Shown: positions 18,709 through 30,600 of the stretch, in pieces | Layout of the letters: each line of letters opens with the position of its first letter | Position numbering within the stretch: position 1 is the stretch's first letter | Translations under genes and position numbers: made by a program | Source of the DNA: Platanthera guangdongensis | Lineage: Eukaryota; Streptophyta; Magnoliopsida; Asparagales; Orchidaceae | DNA length: 64,000 nucleotides | Reading direction: 5' to 3' | Assembly: GCA_039583875.1 (NCBI GenBank) | Contig: CM077160.1 | Location: 109,755,530-109,819,529 of the forward strand | Notes under the pieces: generated by a model | The model's database searches: none | Told to the model about the DNA's origin: nothing | The model's input: only the letters and a program-made list of their open reading frames with translations

Positions 18709-21700
18709 CTCCCCCGCAAGCTGGAGCGTACAAGTCGTAGGCACCAAGCTTGGATAAAAACTGGTAGTATAGTGGCCGGGAGAGAGCTTTAGTTAGGATG
18801 TCAGCAACTTGGTTTGTAGCAGGAACATGCTCCAAATCTATCTTCTTTGACTTTACTTTTTCCTGAATAAAGTGACAGTCAACTTCAATATGCTTTGTGC
18901 GTTCGTGAAAGACCGGATTCTTGACAATATGTATTGCTGCTTGACTATCACAAAATAGGGTCTCCGGTGATGAGAGACGAACACTCAAGTCTCCCAGAAG
19001 GCTCTCAAGCTAAGTTAACTTGGAAACAACAACAGCCCTAGCCCGATACTCGGCTTCAGCAGAAGAGCGAGCAACCACAGTTTGTTTCTTGCTACGCCAG
19101 GTTATGAGATGTCCACCGAAGTAGGTACAGAAACCAGTTGTGGAACGCCTATCATCAATGGATCCTGCATAATCAGCGTCAGAGTACGCGACAAGAGATA
19201 GAGATGTGGATCGCTTGTACAGAAGCCCTTGTCCTGGAGCGTTCTTGAGATATCGAAGAATGCGCTCGACAGCTTGAAGATGAGATGTCTGAGGAGCATG
19301 CATAAAACGATTCACAACTCCCACAGCAAAAGAGATGTCTGGTCGAGTAACCGTAAGATAGATCAGCTTCCCAACCAAGCGTCTATAGTATTCCGGATTT
19401 GTAAGCAGCTTATCGGAGTCAGAGCTGTGGGCCGAGAGCTTGTGATTAGCCTCCTTACGAGTATCCGCAGGTTTGCATCCAGAATAGCCGACATTATGAA
19501 GGAGGTCCATACAATACTTCCTTTGGGATAACACAAGACCTTCAGGGCGTCGTGCAACCTCAAGCCCAAGAAAATACCGAAGGTTGTCAAGATCTTTGAT
19601 CTGAAAGGAGGAGTTTAACTGTTGCTTGATATGTTGTATCCCTGTAGTATCGTCGCCAGTAATGAGGATATCGTCAACATAGACAAGTAGGATCACAGTT
19701 CCGGTTGACCGGTGTCGGCTGAAGAGAGAAAAGTCAGCCGAGCTCCGAATAAAGCCAATATCACAAACAACCTTGCTGAATTTTTCAAACCAAGCGCGCG
19801 GGGACTGTTTGATAACATAAATAGATTTTTGAAGATGACAGACCCGAGACTCCCCCGTGGTCTCAAACCCGGGAGGTTGGTGCATATAAACAGTCTCCTA
19901 CAGATCGCCCTTGAGGAAAGCGTTCTTAGCATCCAACTGATAAAAAAGCCAATGACGATGAACAACCAAAGAGAGAAGAACGCGAATCGTGTTAAATTTG
20001 GCCACCGGAGAGAAGGTTTCCTCATAATCAAGGACATGTTGCTGAGTAAAACCCCGGGCCACAAGGCGGGCCTTTAGACGCTCAACGGTGCCATCCGCCG
20101 CATGTTTAACAACAAAGACCCTCTTGCAGCTAACACAGTGTTGGCCTGCAGGAAGAGAAACCAGATCCCAAGTCTGGTTAGCCCAAAGAGCCTGTATTTC
20201 ATCGTCCATGACCGCCCGCCACCCCGAGTGTTGAAGAGCCTCATGCACGGTGTTAGAAATATAAATAGAGGAAATAGAGGTGGCAAATTAGAGAGGTGGA
20301 GTCAGCCGATGGAGAGAAATGTAGTTGGCCAAAGGATGAGCCGTAGAGGCGGGAGCTGGATCTGTCGTTGCCGGGGTGTTGCTGGGAGCAGGGAGCTGGT
20401 GCAGGGTATCATCCTTGGAACGACGACGATTGTAGGCACAGATAAGGGGCAAAGGAACCCGCGGGGGGGGGGGGGGGGCAGGGAGAGAGGAGGAAGGAGA
20501 TGACAGAGAAGATGGCGTGACAGGTACGGCAGGCCGGGGAAGAGGTGGAGAGGAAGACGGGGTGGGGGATGGTAAGTGGAAGGGCTGGTCTTCGCAGAAG
20601 GTGACATCTGCCGAGACGACTAGCTTGCCATCAGAAGGAGAGTAACAAACATACCCTTTTTGAGTACGAGAGTAGCCAATAAACATATATTTTGCCGCCC
20701 AGGGAGCAAGTTTGTCGGAAGGGGGGCCAAGAAAATGAACATAACAAACACACCCGAAGACCCGCAGGGTGAGAGAGGTGGGGTTGGTGGAATGATAGAG
20801 GAGTTGGATAGGTGAGGCAAAGTCAAGAACAGATGAGGGTAGACGGTTGATAAGATGACAAGTTGTGGAGACGGCAAAATTCCAATATTCGATCAGAACC
20901 TGCATTTGAAACATGAGGGACCGAGCAACATCGAGAAGATGACGATTCTTCCGTTCGACCACCCCGTTTTGCTGAAGAGTATACGTACACGAATTTTGAT
21001 GAATGACGTCAAGTTCGGTGCAGAGATTGGAGAAGGTGCGACCCATATGCTCGCGAGCATTGTCAGTGCGGAGGATTTTGAGGGGCGGGGGTGGCGAACT
21101 GCGTACACATCTCAGTTAAAAAGGCACGAAACACAGATGTAAGTTCAATACGATCATGTCGTAAATATAGCCACGTAGTACGTGAGTAATCATCAATAAA
21201 GGTGACAAAATAGCGAAATTCAAAGATACTAGGGACTTTATAAGGGCCTCATACATTCTGGTACAGGCAGGGGGAAGGAAGAACGATGTTGTTTGCCGTA
21301 GATACAAGATTCACAAGAGAACTCCCATAAAGGAACATCAGGAAGGGCCCGCTTGAGAATCGGAAGGGGAGCATGCCCTAGGCGGCGATGCCAATCGACA
21401 GTGGAGACGGCGGAGAGACGAGTGAGTGGGATATTCAAGAAGTAGAGCTCATTTAACAGCTGCCCCCTACCAATGATACTCCGGGTGCAGCGATCCTGCA
21501 TAAAAGAAGAAAGAGAAAAGGTTATGCAACAATCGGTCGTGCGTCAGGCGACTAACATAAAGTAAATTGAAAGGAGACCCCAGAACGTGAAGAACCGAGG
21601 AAAGAGAAAGAGTCGGGGTAAGCTGGAGAGCAGCGGCGTCAGAGACCGGTAGGGTGTCCCCATTGGCCACAGTGATACACGGAGGATGAGCCGTCTGGAG

Positions 21701-22810
21701 ATACTGGGAGGGCTTTTGGGAGGTAATATGGTGAGTAGCGTCGGAATCGACGATCCAGTGGGGGCTATGAGAGAGACATGTTATACCATGCGCGAAGAAA
21801 GACGCAACCGAGCCGGAGGAAAGGCCGAGGGCACCCTGTAGCTGGTGGAGTTGGGTGCGGAGCTCATCGATATCTTGGCGGATGGTGGACGCCGGATCCT
21901 GGGCAGAAGCCCTAGTGGGAGCAGGAGCAACATAGGAAGTAACAACAAGGTGGGGAGGGAACCCATGCTTGTTGTAACAGGTAGCCTCAAGATGACCGCC
22001 CCGATCACAATATGTGCATTTCATAGACGAACGACCACCACGTCCTCGTCCCCGAGACGGAGGTCGGCCCCCTCGAGTGGAAGATCCACAAGCAGGTGGG
22101 GGGGGGGGGGTCGGAAGGAGAGGTTGTTGAAGAAGAGCTGGCGCAAATCCGGGTGGAGCCTCAGTAGGAGGCGTAACTCTAAGCAACGTTGAGCAGACAT
22201 CAGACAATGAAGGAGTCACCGTGGAAGAAAGGATTTGGGCCCGAACACTATGCAGGTGGGGCGGAACACGGGACATCATCATCGCAATGGTGACAGCGTC
22301 TTTTTGGGCCCGTTGAGTAGCTAGATCAGTAGTTGGAGGCTGATGTTGAATACAAGCCTCGACCAGGATCTTTGCCCGGGCAACGAAAGAGATCATATCA
22401 CCGGGAGCACCAGGAGCAAGGTTCTGAAGGTTGGAGAGAATATCATATAAGTGCTGAAGACTGTTGTGTCCAGAGTAAAAAGGGTGGAGCTCCTCCCACA
22501 TGGCCTTGGCCGTGTCATGATACATGGTCATCCTGCAGGGCTCGGTGTCCATAGAGTTGAGGAGCCAGGACTGTACCCGACCATCATCGCGAAGCCAGTC
22601 ATCGGAGGGAGCATCGGGGGTATCTCGGGTCAAGTGGTGAAGAAGACCCTTTGTCTGCAGAACACGACAAACAGAGTGAACCCATTCGATGAAATTTCGT
22701 TTCCCAGTCAGAGAAATGGTAGTAATCTGTAGCTCATCACGGAGTTCGGGAGCCGTAGCAGCCGCACGGGCTGGCGGAGCAGAAGTAACAGCGGATGTAT
22801 CGAAAGCCAT
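18689..22810 (-). pseudogene. Copia-3 gag-pol pseudogene
   Basis: Gag starts at the minus-strand ATG at 22810; the frame is open further upstream through leader repeats, but Copia-1 begins at the matching site. Gag contains the zinc knuckle KCTYCDRGGHLEATC. The protease motif reads VDSDATHH instead of DSGA, a loss of the conserved Gly. A frameshift near 21500 leads to the integrase zinc motif (DWHRRLGHAPLP…CESCIYGKQHRSS, about 21300-21410), and a stop follows at 21238. Further frames give integrase core and linker (20288-21046), reverse transcriptase N-terminus (19898-20248), VYVDDILITGDD (19010-19885 frame) and RNase H ([10 protein letters not shown], 18689-18988). The last codon lies inside the 3' LTR. 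Confidence 0.93.
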
Positions 22811-22854
22811 GCGGCTATCAGAAGAGGTCGGTCTTGTAGCAAGAGAAGCAGGGC

Positions 22855-23010
22855 GGCTAGCAAGAGAGGCCGGACGGCTTGGCAAAGATGGAAGGGCGGC
22901 TAGCAAGGTTTGGACCGTGCGGCTAGCAAGAGAAGCCAGACGCCTTGGCAGAGAAGGCCGGGAGGCTTGGCAGAGAAGGTCGGGCGGCTAGCAAGAGAAG
23001 CCGAGTGGCT
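22855..23010 (-). repeat. ~22-bp leader minisatellite of Copia-3
   Basis: GCGGCTAGCAAGAGAAGCC and close variants recur about seven times just upstream of gag (plus-strand reading). The analogous place in Copia-1 carries a different minisatellite. Confidence 0.8.
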
Positions 23011-23732
23011 AGAAGGAGAAGAGGCCGAAGAGAGAGATAGAAGTCGGCAGAGGAAGAAGTCGCATGGTCTCGGCGGACACACCAGCGACAAGGAAAGTCG
23101 CGACCAGGATGCGGCTAAGGGAAGAGGAGAGACCTCTAGCGACAAGGCAGGTTGGAACGACTAGTGGTGAAGAGGTTAGAAGAGGAGTCCGCACGGTCAA
23201 GGTGAGCCCATCAGCGGCAAGGAGAGATGCCACGACCTAGATGCAGACTGAGGCGAGAAAAGGTGAAGAAACCACATCGAGCAAGAGGCGCAACGTACGG
23301 CTAGAGAGAGACCGCGACGACTTAAGAGAGGTCGCGACAAGCGGGAAAAGAAAGAAATGCGAGAGAAAGGTCACACAGATAGTACGAGATACCAAGCGGT
23401 CAGAGAAAGAAACAAGAGAGGGTGGACCCCACGTGTGAGAGAGGTTTATAAAAGAGAGGTAGGAGGAGGAGGAGACGTACAAGCCACGAGAGAAATAGAG
23501 TTACAGAGACAGCGGCTAGAAAAAGAGCGGCCGCACAACACTGCGACTAAGCTGGTGACGGGAAAGTCGCGCGGTCAGTCGGGAGAACAGGAGGTTTCCA
23601 AACCGACAGGCCGGACAACCTAGCTCGGGCGGTTAGGAAAAAGGAGACCACGAGTAGCCGCGAACAAACCGCGAGAGCACGCGGACAGAGAGAGCGCGAG
23701 AACCCAAGGTGGAGACTGGTGCTCTGATACCA

Positions 23733-23914
23733 TGTAAAGAGAGGCCTCAAACCTTGTATATATTTCTTGAATGATAAATTACAAGTATGAATACATTTAT
23801 ATAGGAAAAGAGGAAGGAGAGAAATCCCAATCCAAGATGTGAGACTTATACAAAGAGAGAGAGAAAAGAGAAAAATGAGCCCCTAGATGTGCCCTTAATT
23901 AGTCTTTTCTAACA
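23733..23914 (-). repeat. 5' LTR of Copia-3
   Basis: 182 bp, TGTAAAGAG…TTCTAACA, next to the primer site at 23721-23732. On the minus strand TATATAAATG lies mid-LTR as a probable TATA box. Confidence 0.93.
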
Positions 23915-23996
23915 CATACTATTCACCTCTAAAGGAAGGTTTACTCTGAATCTAGGAGGAACTGACCACCTATCTGACATATGATGATTTGACATA

Positions 23997-24194
23997 GGGT
24001 TCGTTTGCGAGGGAGGTGGCCTTCTGGCACCGCCACCAACAACGCTCCCCGGGGCGTTTGTTTTTTCGCCACCATAGGCGTTTACTCCTTTGTCTGTCCA
24101 AAATGGAGAAGTTTTTCCATTGGCGAATCTGACCCCCTCCCACCGGTGGCATTTGCTCCCTCACCAGAGTTTCTCCGCCCTCCCAAATGAATCT
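23997..24194. mobile_element. Harbinger-like MITE (MITE-C), probable
   Basis: The ends GGGTTCGTTTGCGAGGGAGG and …CCGCCCTCCCAAATGAATCT are imperfect inverted repeats. The flanks are ATA (left) and TTA (right), an imperfect TTA duplication. It is 198 bp and non-coding. It directly abuts MITE-D, sharing the TTA at 24195-24197. Confidence 0.6.
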
Positions 24195-24197
24195 TTA

Positions 24198-24419
24198 GGA
24201 TCTGTTTGGCGCTGCGTTTTCGCTCCAGTGAGTTTGGACAAAAATGCTACCGTCATAGAATCTTTGTTTGGCATGCCAATGGTTATGACCGCCACCAAGA
24301 AAAGAAAACTAGTTTTGAACATAAAAGTGAATGAAGTTCCATATGTGAGGTCGGGCGTTCACGAACGACGGTTCATAACCACCGCGTTCACGACCGCTGC
24401 CGCCATACCAAACGGAACC
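24198..24419. mobile_element. Harbinger-like MITE (MITE-D), TSD TTA
   Basis: The ends GGATCTGTTTGGCG and …ACCAAACGGAACC are inverted repeats, with TTA at 24195-24197 and 24420-24422. It is 222 bp and non-coding, similar in size to MITE-A and MITE-B. Confidence 0.75.
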
Positions 24420-24422
24420 TTA

Positions 24423-26429
24423 TGGCTGTAATAGGATAAAATCTAGCATATTATTGAACAATATTTTATTATCTTTCTCCTAATCTTGTAATCTTGTATC
24501 ATCTGGTGGATGCATGAGACTGAAAAGTATCCTAGCATTGCTTGTCTCCCTCATAAAATAGTTGCTCATTATGGATCACATTGCCTTTTACCCATATTAC
24601 ATTACTTATTTTCATATGAAATTTTTTTTAGTTTCTTTTCCTACACTCTCTAATATGTTTCCAGCCACACCCCCATTAACCTGACAACTATCTTGCTAAT
24701 ACAAACACCACTTTGTAATCTCACAACCTGCTCCGTTTTAGTTTTGCTAACTTCCAATTAGTTATAACTTTGTATTTTGTTTTTGTTATTTTACCTTCTA
24801 AATTAAGTTTATAAATTGTTGCAATCATCATTTTACTTTAAGGAATCAAAGAAACTGAATCTCCAACTCACCTTCTTGTTGTTTCAATGTCCTTTTGCAA
24901 TCAATAAGAAGTTAACTAACATTTTTGTGCTCTCGTTGCCGTGTTTATTTTCATCTAAGATTTTGCAAAAAACGCCATTCCTAGATACTTTACAACCGCT
25001 TATGTTTTCGTCCCCAAGATTCCATATTTTCTTCTCCACTAACTTCGCCTAGGTTTAGCAAACTTGCAAGTTCATTTCTTTTCTCTAACCACATTGTCTA
25101 CATTATCCGTAAGGCTTGTAATTCCACCTTTTTCGCAACCTTCCTCCACCAATTCTCCTATTCATGCAATTCTTTACGATGACGTTTTCTGCTGGAGATC
25201 GGCACTAGACTATTGGTCACCAATCGGCGGGGCCCACATTCGTATATTCGCGCAGGAAGCACTAATTGATCTGCGATACGAGACCGCGAGTGCGTCTGAA
25301 TCGTCGTTTTATTATTTGTGTATTTTTTTTATTTTTTTTGTACGTGTATTTAGTGCATTTTTATGACATTGGGCGTAACGGCTAATCATAGTTTTTTGCG
25401 CCCAGTGCCCAATTGCTCCCTTTTTTAATAAATCGAGGTAGATGCTTTATTTATTACCATTTTGAATTTGTGAGTGAATCCAGATCCGACAATCATTCGT
25501 GGTGTGACGCCGCGAGACCCCGAGGCGTGACTTTCTGATTTCTTTTCAATTTTTTTTTTCTATTTGATTTCCCCATCCACTGTTTCCCGTGAATCCCCTA
25601 TATACCACGATCTTTTGGTTATAACAGCTACTGTTCACCCCCCCCCCCCCCCGACCATCGTGATATCGCGTGGCCCTCATTCCCGTCCCATTCTGATCCG
25701 GCACTTGAACCCCCAGTTGCGAACCCTCGCTGCTGCATCTGCGTACAACAATGATATTCTTTGTTGCAAAACAAATCCTGAACTCCTTCATTTCAGCATT
25801 TCTCCACCAAGTTCTCTTCCTTGCCACTCCACCTTAATTCTTCACCGCCTGTCCATTGTCTGAGTTCCACACCTTAATCGTTTATTGACCATCTCTTCCC
25901 CCACACGCCATCTCCAATGAACATCCTCCTACCGCAACCCCACTCTAAATCAGTTCCTCGATCGAGACCCATTGTTCCATTGTTTCCTGCAGACGAAATC
26001 TCTACACACAACAGCCGTCCACCTTCAACAGTCTGCTACTGGATCACTCCTGTTTGTGAGTATTTTTGCAATGCGTTATTTCTTTCTTTATTGATTATTG
26101 GACGAGTACATTGTAATTGCTTGAGAACTAATCTTATTATGCTATTGTTGCGTTTTCCCTAATTTTACAAGTCTACATTTGTGAAATTTGTAGTGTATAG
26201 CAACTTGTGTGAAAGAACGTGATTTTTAGCTTACGTGCGCGAAAATTATTGTGAACATTGGGTTGATTTGCTAGCCGTGTATAAATTTATTGTTAACATT
26301 AATTCCGAATTGAAAATTTTAAATCCATTGCACCTCATTGATCTTACATTTATTTGAGTCTGCCTTGCATCGTAGTGATTTAGGGTTACATTAGTGTCAG
26401 CACACCCACGTCACGCGGCCCACCGTGCA
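24423..26429. other. Stretch without a recognised gene; possible promoter and 5' exon
   Basis: No protein is recognised. Positions 25560-26055 look like a plus-strand 5' untranslated exon: a TATATA box near 25600, then pyrimidine-rich sequence with a C run (25638-25651), ending at a donor-like GTGAGT (26056). This could belong to a gene downstream, conceivably the PPR gene at 33827 with transposons in its intron, but that is speculation. Confidence 0.25.
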
Positions 26430-26546
26430 TCATTCTCCCCAATGGGCTAAGGTACCTGCTTCAGTTTTCTCGAAGAAGGCATCTATAGTCTCACCTCTAT
26501 GACCAACGAGTACGTCGAGCAAATCGCATCCATCTCCGATCAATTG
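26430..26546 (-). pseudogene. Open-frame fragment split by Copia-1 (C-terminal part)
   Basis: The minus-strand frame QLIGDGCDLLDVLVGHRGET, then IDAFFEKTEAG, ends in a stop at 26430. When Copia-1 and one copy of its AATTG duplication are set aside, it joins in frame to 31875-32034 on the same strand, giving about 92 open codons. The protein is not recognised. A gag N-terminal coiled-coil region of a Gypsy element is one alternative, and chance is another. Confidence 0.35.
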
Positions 26547-26731
26547 TGTTGGAAAAGCCCACTTAACATTAGGCCCATTTGTATAGCATTTATTGCTTTT
26601 CTCTCCTCTCTTTAGTCCCACATTGTGTATAGGACTTTTCTCTCTCTTTCTCTCATCTATATATATGTACTCATTCTTTGTATTTGTACTAAATGGACAT
26701 ATATACAAGGTTGGCTTTCTCCATTTCTACA
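26547..26731 (+). repeat. 5' LTR of Copia-1
   Basis: It starts TGTTGGAAAAG and ends TTTCTACA. TATATATATG at about 26658 is a probable TATA box, preceded by a CT-rich stretch. Confidence 0.97.
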
Positions 26732-26743
26732 TGGTATCAGAGC
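26732..26743 (+). other. Primer binding site of Copia-1 (initiator tRNA-Met)
   Basis: TGGTATCAGAGC follows the 5' LTR with no gap and is the standard plant Copia primer site complementary to the initiator tRNA-Met 3' end. Confidence 0.95.
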
Positions 26744-27074
26744 CAGGTTACGATCTCCCGCGGACTCCCTCTTCTGTCCGCCCTGCAGCCTGCGGTCTCT
26801 GCGGCCTCCCTTGTCCAGTCCGCACCTTCTAGTCGCGTCTCTCCTGCGGCCTCTCTTTTCCTGTCCGCTTCCTCTCCCGTGGATCCACTTCTCTTCCCCC
26901 CCACCTCCCTTCCTCCTCTGGCCCCCTCCTTTTATAGCCATCCTGTGGGGTCCACTGCTTCCCCTTGTCCGCTGCGGCCTCTTCCTGTCCGGCGCGACCT
27001 CGGCGACCTCTATCCTTCGGTCTTCTTCTGACCGCAGCGAACTCTGTCTTCGCTTCCTCTCCTTGATCTCCTTC

Positions 27075-27600
27075 TGATTGCCAGCCCGCCAGCTCGCCAG
27101 CCCGCCAGCTCGCCAGCCCGCCAGCTCGCCAGCCCGCCAGCTCGCCAGCCCGCCAGCTCGCTAGTCACCAGCTCGCCAGTCGCCAGCTCGCCAGCCCGCC
27201 AGCCCGCCAGCTTGTCTTCTCTTCTCAGTTCACTCCTGTCCGCCGCGGTCTGACCCAGACCGCCGCGACCTGACCCAGCCCGCAACATCTTCCAGCTCGC
27301 CGCGACCTCATCCAGGTCGCCGCGTCCTCACCCGGTCCACTGTCTGTTTGCTTCCTCTAGCTGCTGCCTCCAGCTCGCTGCGGCCTCCAGCCCGCCACGG
27401 TTTTCTCCAGCTCGCTGCGGCCTCCAGCCCGCCGCGGTCTTCTCCAGCTCGCTGCGGCCTCTAGCCCGCTGCGGTCTCCTCCAGCTCGCTGCGGCCTCCT
27501 CTAACTCGCTGCGGCCTCCTTCAGCTCGCTGCGGCCTCCTTCAGCTCGCTGCGGCCTCCTCCAACTCGCTGCGGCCTCATTCAGCTCGCTGCGGCCTCCA
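27075..27600 (+). repeat. Leader minisatellites of Copia-1
   Basis: Two arrays are present. At about 27080-27200 a 16-bp unit (CCAGCCCGCCAGCTCG) repeats about six times. At 27363-27600 units built on CAGCTCGCTGCGGCCTCC repeat about ten times, the last six (27481-27600) with an exact 20-bp period. The array ends at the gag ATG (27600), so the start codon lies at the edge of the last repeat. Confidence 0.93.
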
Positions 27601-30600
27601 TGTCTACATCCGCAGACTCCGTCGGTACGGCTGTTCCTCCTGAACGCCCGGCCTCTATACCGGAAGTCCGCGACGAGCTCCGGATCACTACCATTTCGCT
27701 CACTGGCAAGAAGAACTTTGTGGAATGGGCACACTCAGTTCGCCGTGTCCTTCAGTCAAAGGGATTCCTTCATCATCTGACCCAGACCGTTATTGGTGTC
27801 CCTACTGAGGAGTGGTTACGCAATGATGAGCGTGTGCAGACTTGGCTCCTCAACTCTCTTGATGGAGAATCTTATCGCTTGGTCATGTATCATGAGACGG
27901 CCAAAGGCATGTGGGACGAGCTACACACCCTCTACTCTGGCAAAGATAGTCTCCACCACCTATATGATATCATCACCGCTCTCCAGGCCCTTGACAGCAG
28001 TGGCGCAACCGACTTGACGTCCTTTGTTGCTCAGGCCCGGTCTCTGGTTGAGGCTTGGATCCACCATCAGCCTCCCACTCTAGATCTCGCTGCTCAACGT
28101 ACCCAGAAGGAAGCTGTGGGTATCGCCATGATGATGGCCCGAGTACCCCCTCATCTTCACAGTGTTCGGGCTCACATCCTCTCCTCTACTGTTACACCGT
28201 CCTTTTCCGACGTGTGCTCAATGCTTCTCAAAGTCTCCCCGCCTCCGGATGTTCCCGGACTTCCTTCTCCGGCCCTTGTTCAACAGGCACCCGCTCCCTT
28301 ATTGCCCCTTCCCCCCTCTACCCGTGGTGGCCGCTCTGACTCTCGCGGCCGGGGTCGCGGTGGCCGGTCTAGGCCTAAATGCTCGTTCTGTGGTAAAGAT
28401 GGTCATCTTGAGGCCACCTGCTTTCGCAAACATGGCCGACCTCCTCGTCCACATGCCTCTGCTGCCACTACCGATTCTGCCTCCTCTCGTACTGAGCTCG
28501 ACGAGGTTCGTCTTCAGCTCCAGCATCTTCATGGCTTGCTCAGCCGTCCGCCTGCCTCGGTTGCCTCTGTTGCCTCTCTCTCCAATGAAGGTATCGCCTG
28601 CCTATCCTCTGGCCCGCGCTGGATCCTTGATTCTGGTGCCACTCATCATATCACCTCTGTTCGGCCACCACAGTACTTGTCTTCACCTCACCCGAAGTAC
28701 ATTACTGTTGCTAATGGGGCGTCGGTTCCCGTCTCTGGATGTGCTGATATTTCTCTCACCTCTTCTCTCCTCCTACGCTCGGCTCTACATGTTCCGGGCT
28801 CTCCTTTCAATTTACTCTCTGTCGGTCGTCTTACTACTGATTCTAATTACTCAGTGACATTTACTTCTTCTTCTTTTCTCATACAGGATCAGCAGACGCA
28901 GACTATCATTGGTAGAGGACGGCTGCAGAATGGGCTCTATCTTCTTGACGACTCTCCTACTGTCCTCGCATCTATCTCCTCTTCGGATTGGCATCGCCGT
29001 CTGGGACATGCTCCTCTTCCAGTCCTCCGGAAGGCTCTTCCTGATGTCACTCTCCCTGCTTTTCGTTGCGACACATGTATTTTGGGCAAACAGCCCCGTT
29101 CTTCTTTCCCCCCTCATTGTACTCGGAGCTCCGCTCCTTTTATTTTAGTACACTCCGATATATGGGGTCCATACAAAGTTAATAGTATTTCTGGCTATCG
29201 CTATTTTCTTACTTTTATTGATGATTACTCTCGCATGACGTGGTTATATCTCCTTCGGGATCGCTCTGAACTTCCCCGCGTATTCCGGGCTTTCATCCTC
29301 GAGACTCGCACTCAGTTCTCTGCGCCTATTCGCACTATTCGTACTGACAATGCGCGGGAGTACACCAGCCATGCGTTTGCGACTCTCTGCTCTGAATTCG
29401 GCATTCTTCACCAAACCTCATGTCCGTACACTCCACAACAAAATGGTGTCGCCGAGCGCAAGAATCGTCACCTTCTTGATGTCGCTCGCTCGCTTATGCT
29501 TCAAATGCAGGTCCCCAAACCGTACTGGAACTACGCTCTCTCCACGGCTTGCTTCCTCATCAACCGCCTCCCGTCTTCCATCCTCCAGTATGCTACTCCC
29601 TTCAGCCTCCTCTTTCCCACAACTCCGTCTTTTCCCCTTCCGCCACGGGTGTTTGAGTGTACCTGCTACGTTCACCACCTCGGTCCCTCCACGGACAAGT
29701 TGGACCCTCGTGCCACCAAGCAGATCTTTGTCGGGTACTCGCGCACTCAGAAGGGTTATGTATGTTATTCGCCTACTACCCGCAAGGTTACTGTCTCGCC
29801 TGACGTTACTTTCCGTGAAGATCTTCCATTCTTCCCTACTCCAGATATCGCTCTGCATCCCGCTCCCGTCGTTCGTCCTGTCATTCCGGCTCCTCACTCC
29901 TCAGCCTCTCTCCCTTCCCCACCTCCGGTCCGTCCTCCACCCCCGGTTATCCGGGTCTATTCTCGTCGCTCTCCTCATTCTGTGGCTCCTCTGCAGTCGG
30001 CTTCGCCCTCTGGTGCTCTGCTCCCTGCTGCTCCGGCTCCCGTCTCCACCGCTCATCCGATGGTGAACTACGTCTCGCTCCATCGCCTCTCCCCCTCTCT
30101 TCTTCACTTTGCCACCTCCTTATCTTCTGTTTCAGTCCCTAACTCTCTGCAGGAGGCGCTTCACCATCCTGGCTGGCGGGCTGCCATGGACGAAGAAATG
30201 ACGGCCCTTTGGGCCAACCAGACCTGGGTCTTGGCTCCCTTACCTCCCGGTCAGCACCCTGTTGGATGTAAATGGGTCTTCGTCATCAAGCATGCTCCGG
30301 ATGGCACTATTGCCCGACTGAAGGCCCGTCTTGTGGCCCGTGGCTTCACACAACAGGAGGGCCTCGACTATGAGGAAACATTCTCTCCGGTGGCCAAGCT
30401 TAACACTGTCCGCGTTCTTCTCTCCGTCGCGGTGCACCGCCGCTGGCCCCTTCATCAGCTTGATATCAAGAACGCCTTTTTGAATGGCGACCTTCAGGAA
30501 ACTGTCTACATGCGCCAACCGCCCGGGTTTGAGACCACGGGGGAGTCTCGGGTTTGTCTTCTCAAAAAGTCAATTTATGGTCTCAAACAGTCCCCACGGG

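Larger units (their letters stand above)
18537..23914 (-). mobile_element. Copia-3: decayed full-length Ty1/Copia element
   Basis: A minus-strand element with LTRs at 18537-18708 and 23733-23914. The primer site is GCTCTGATACCA at 23721-23732 and the purine tract is CTCCCCCGC at 18709-18717 (plus-strand readings). Flanks TATAC (18532-18536) and CATAC (23915-23919) match at 4 of 5 bases. It is a close relative of Copia-1: the same gag type, similar LTR layout, and a coding frame that ends inside the 3' LTR. Frameshifts and stops have broken the polyprotein. Short LTRs and total length suit the Ale/Retrofit group (inference). Confidence 0.92.

Noticed and set aside
22910..23640. Plus-strand open frames rich in Arg, Glu and Lys opposite the Copia-3 leader
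   Set aside because: Antisense shadow of GC-rich leader repeats; no conserved domain and no homologous frame in Copia-1.
28162..30066. Long plus-strand frames (up to 238 codons) in another phase within Copia-1
   Set aside because: They overlap the gag-pol frame, lack motifs and share its codon-driven composition.
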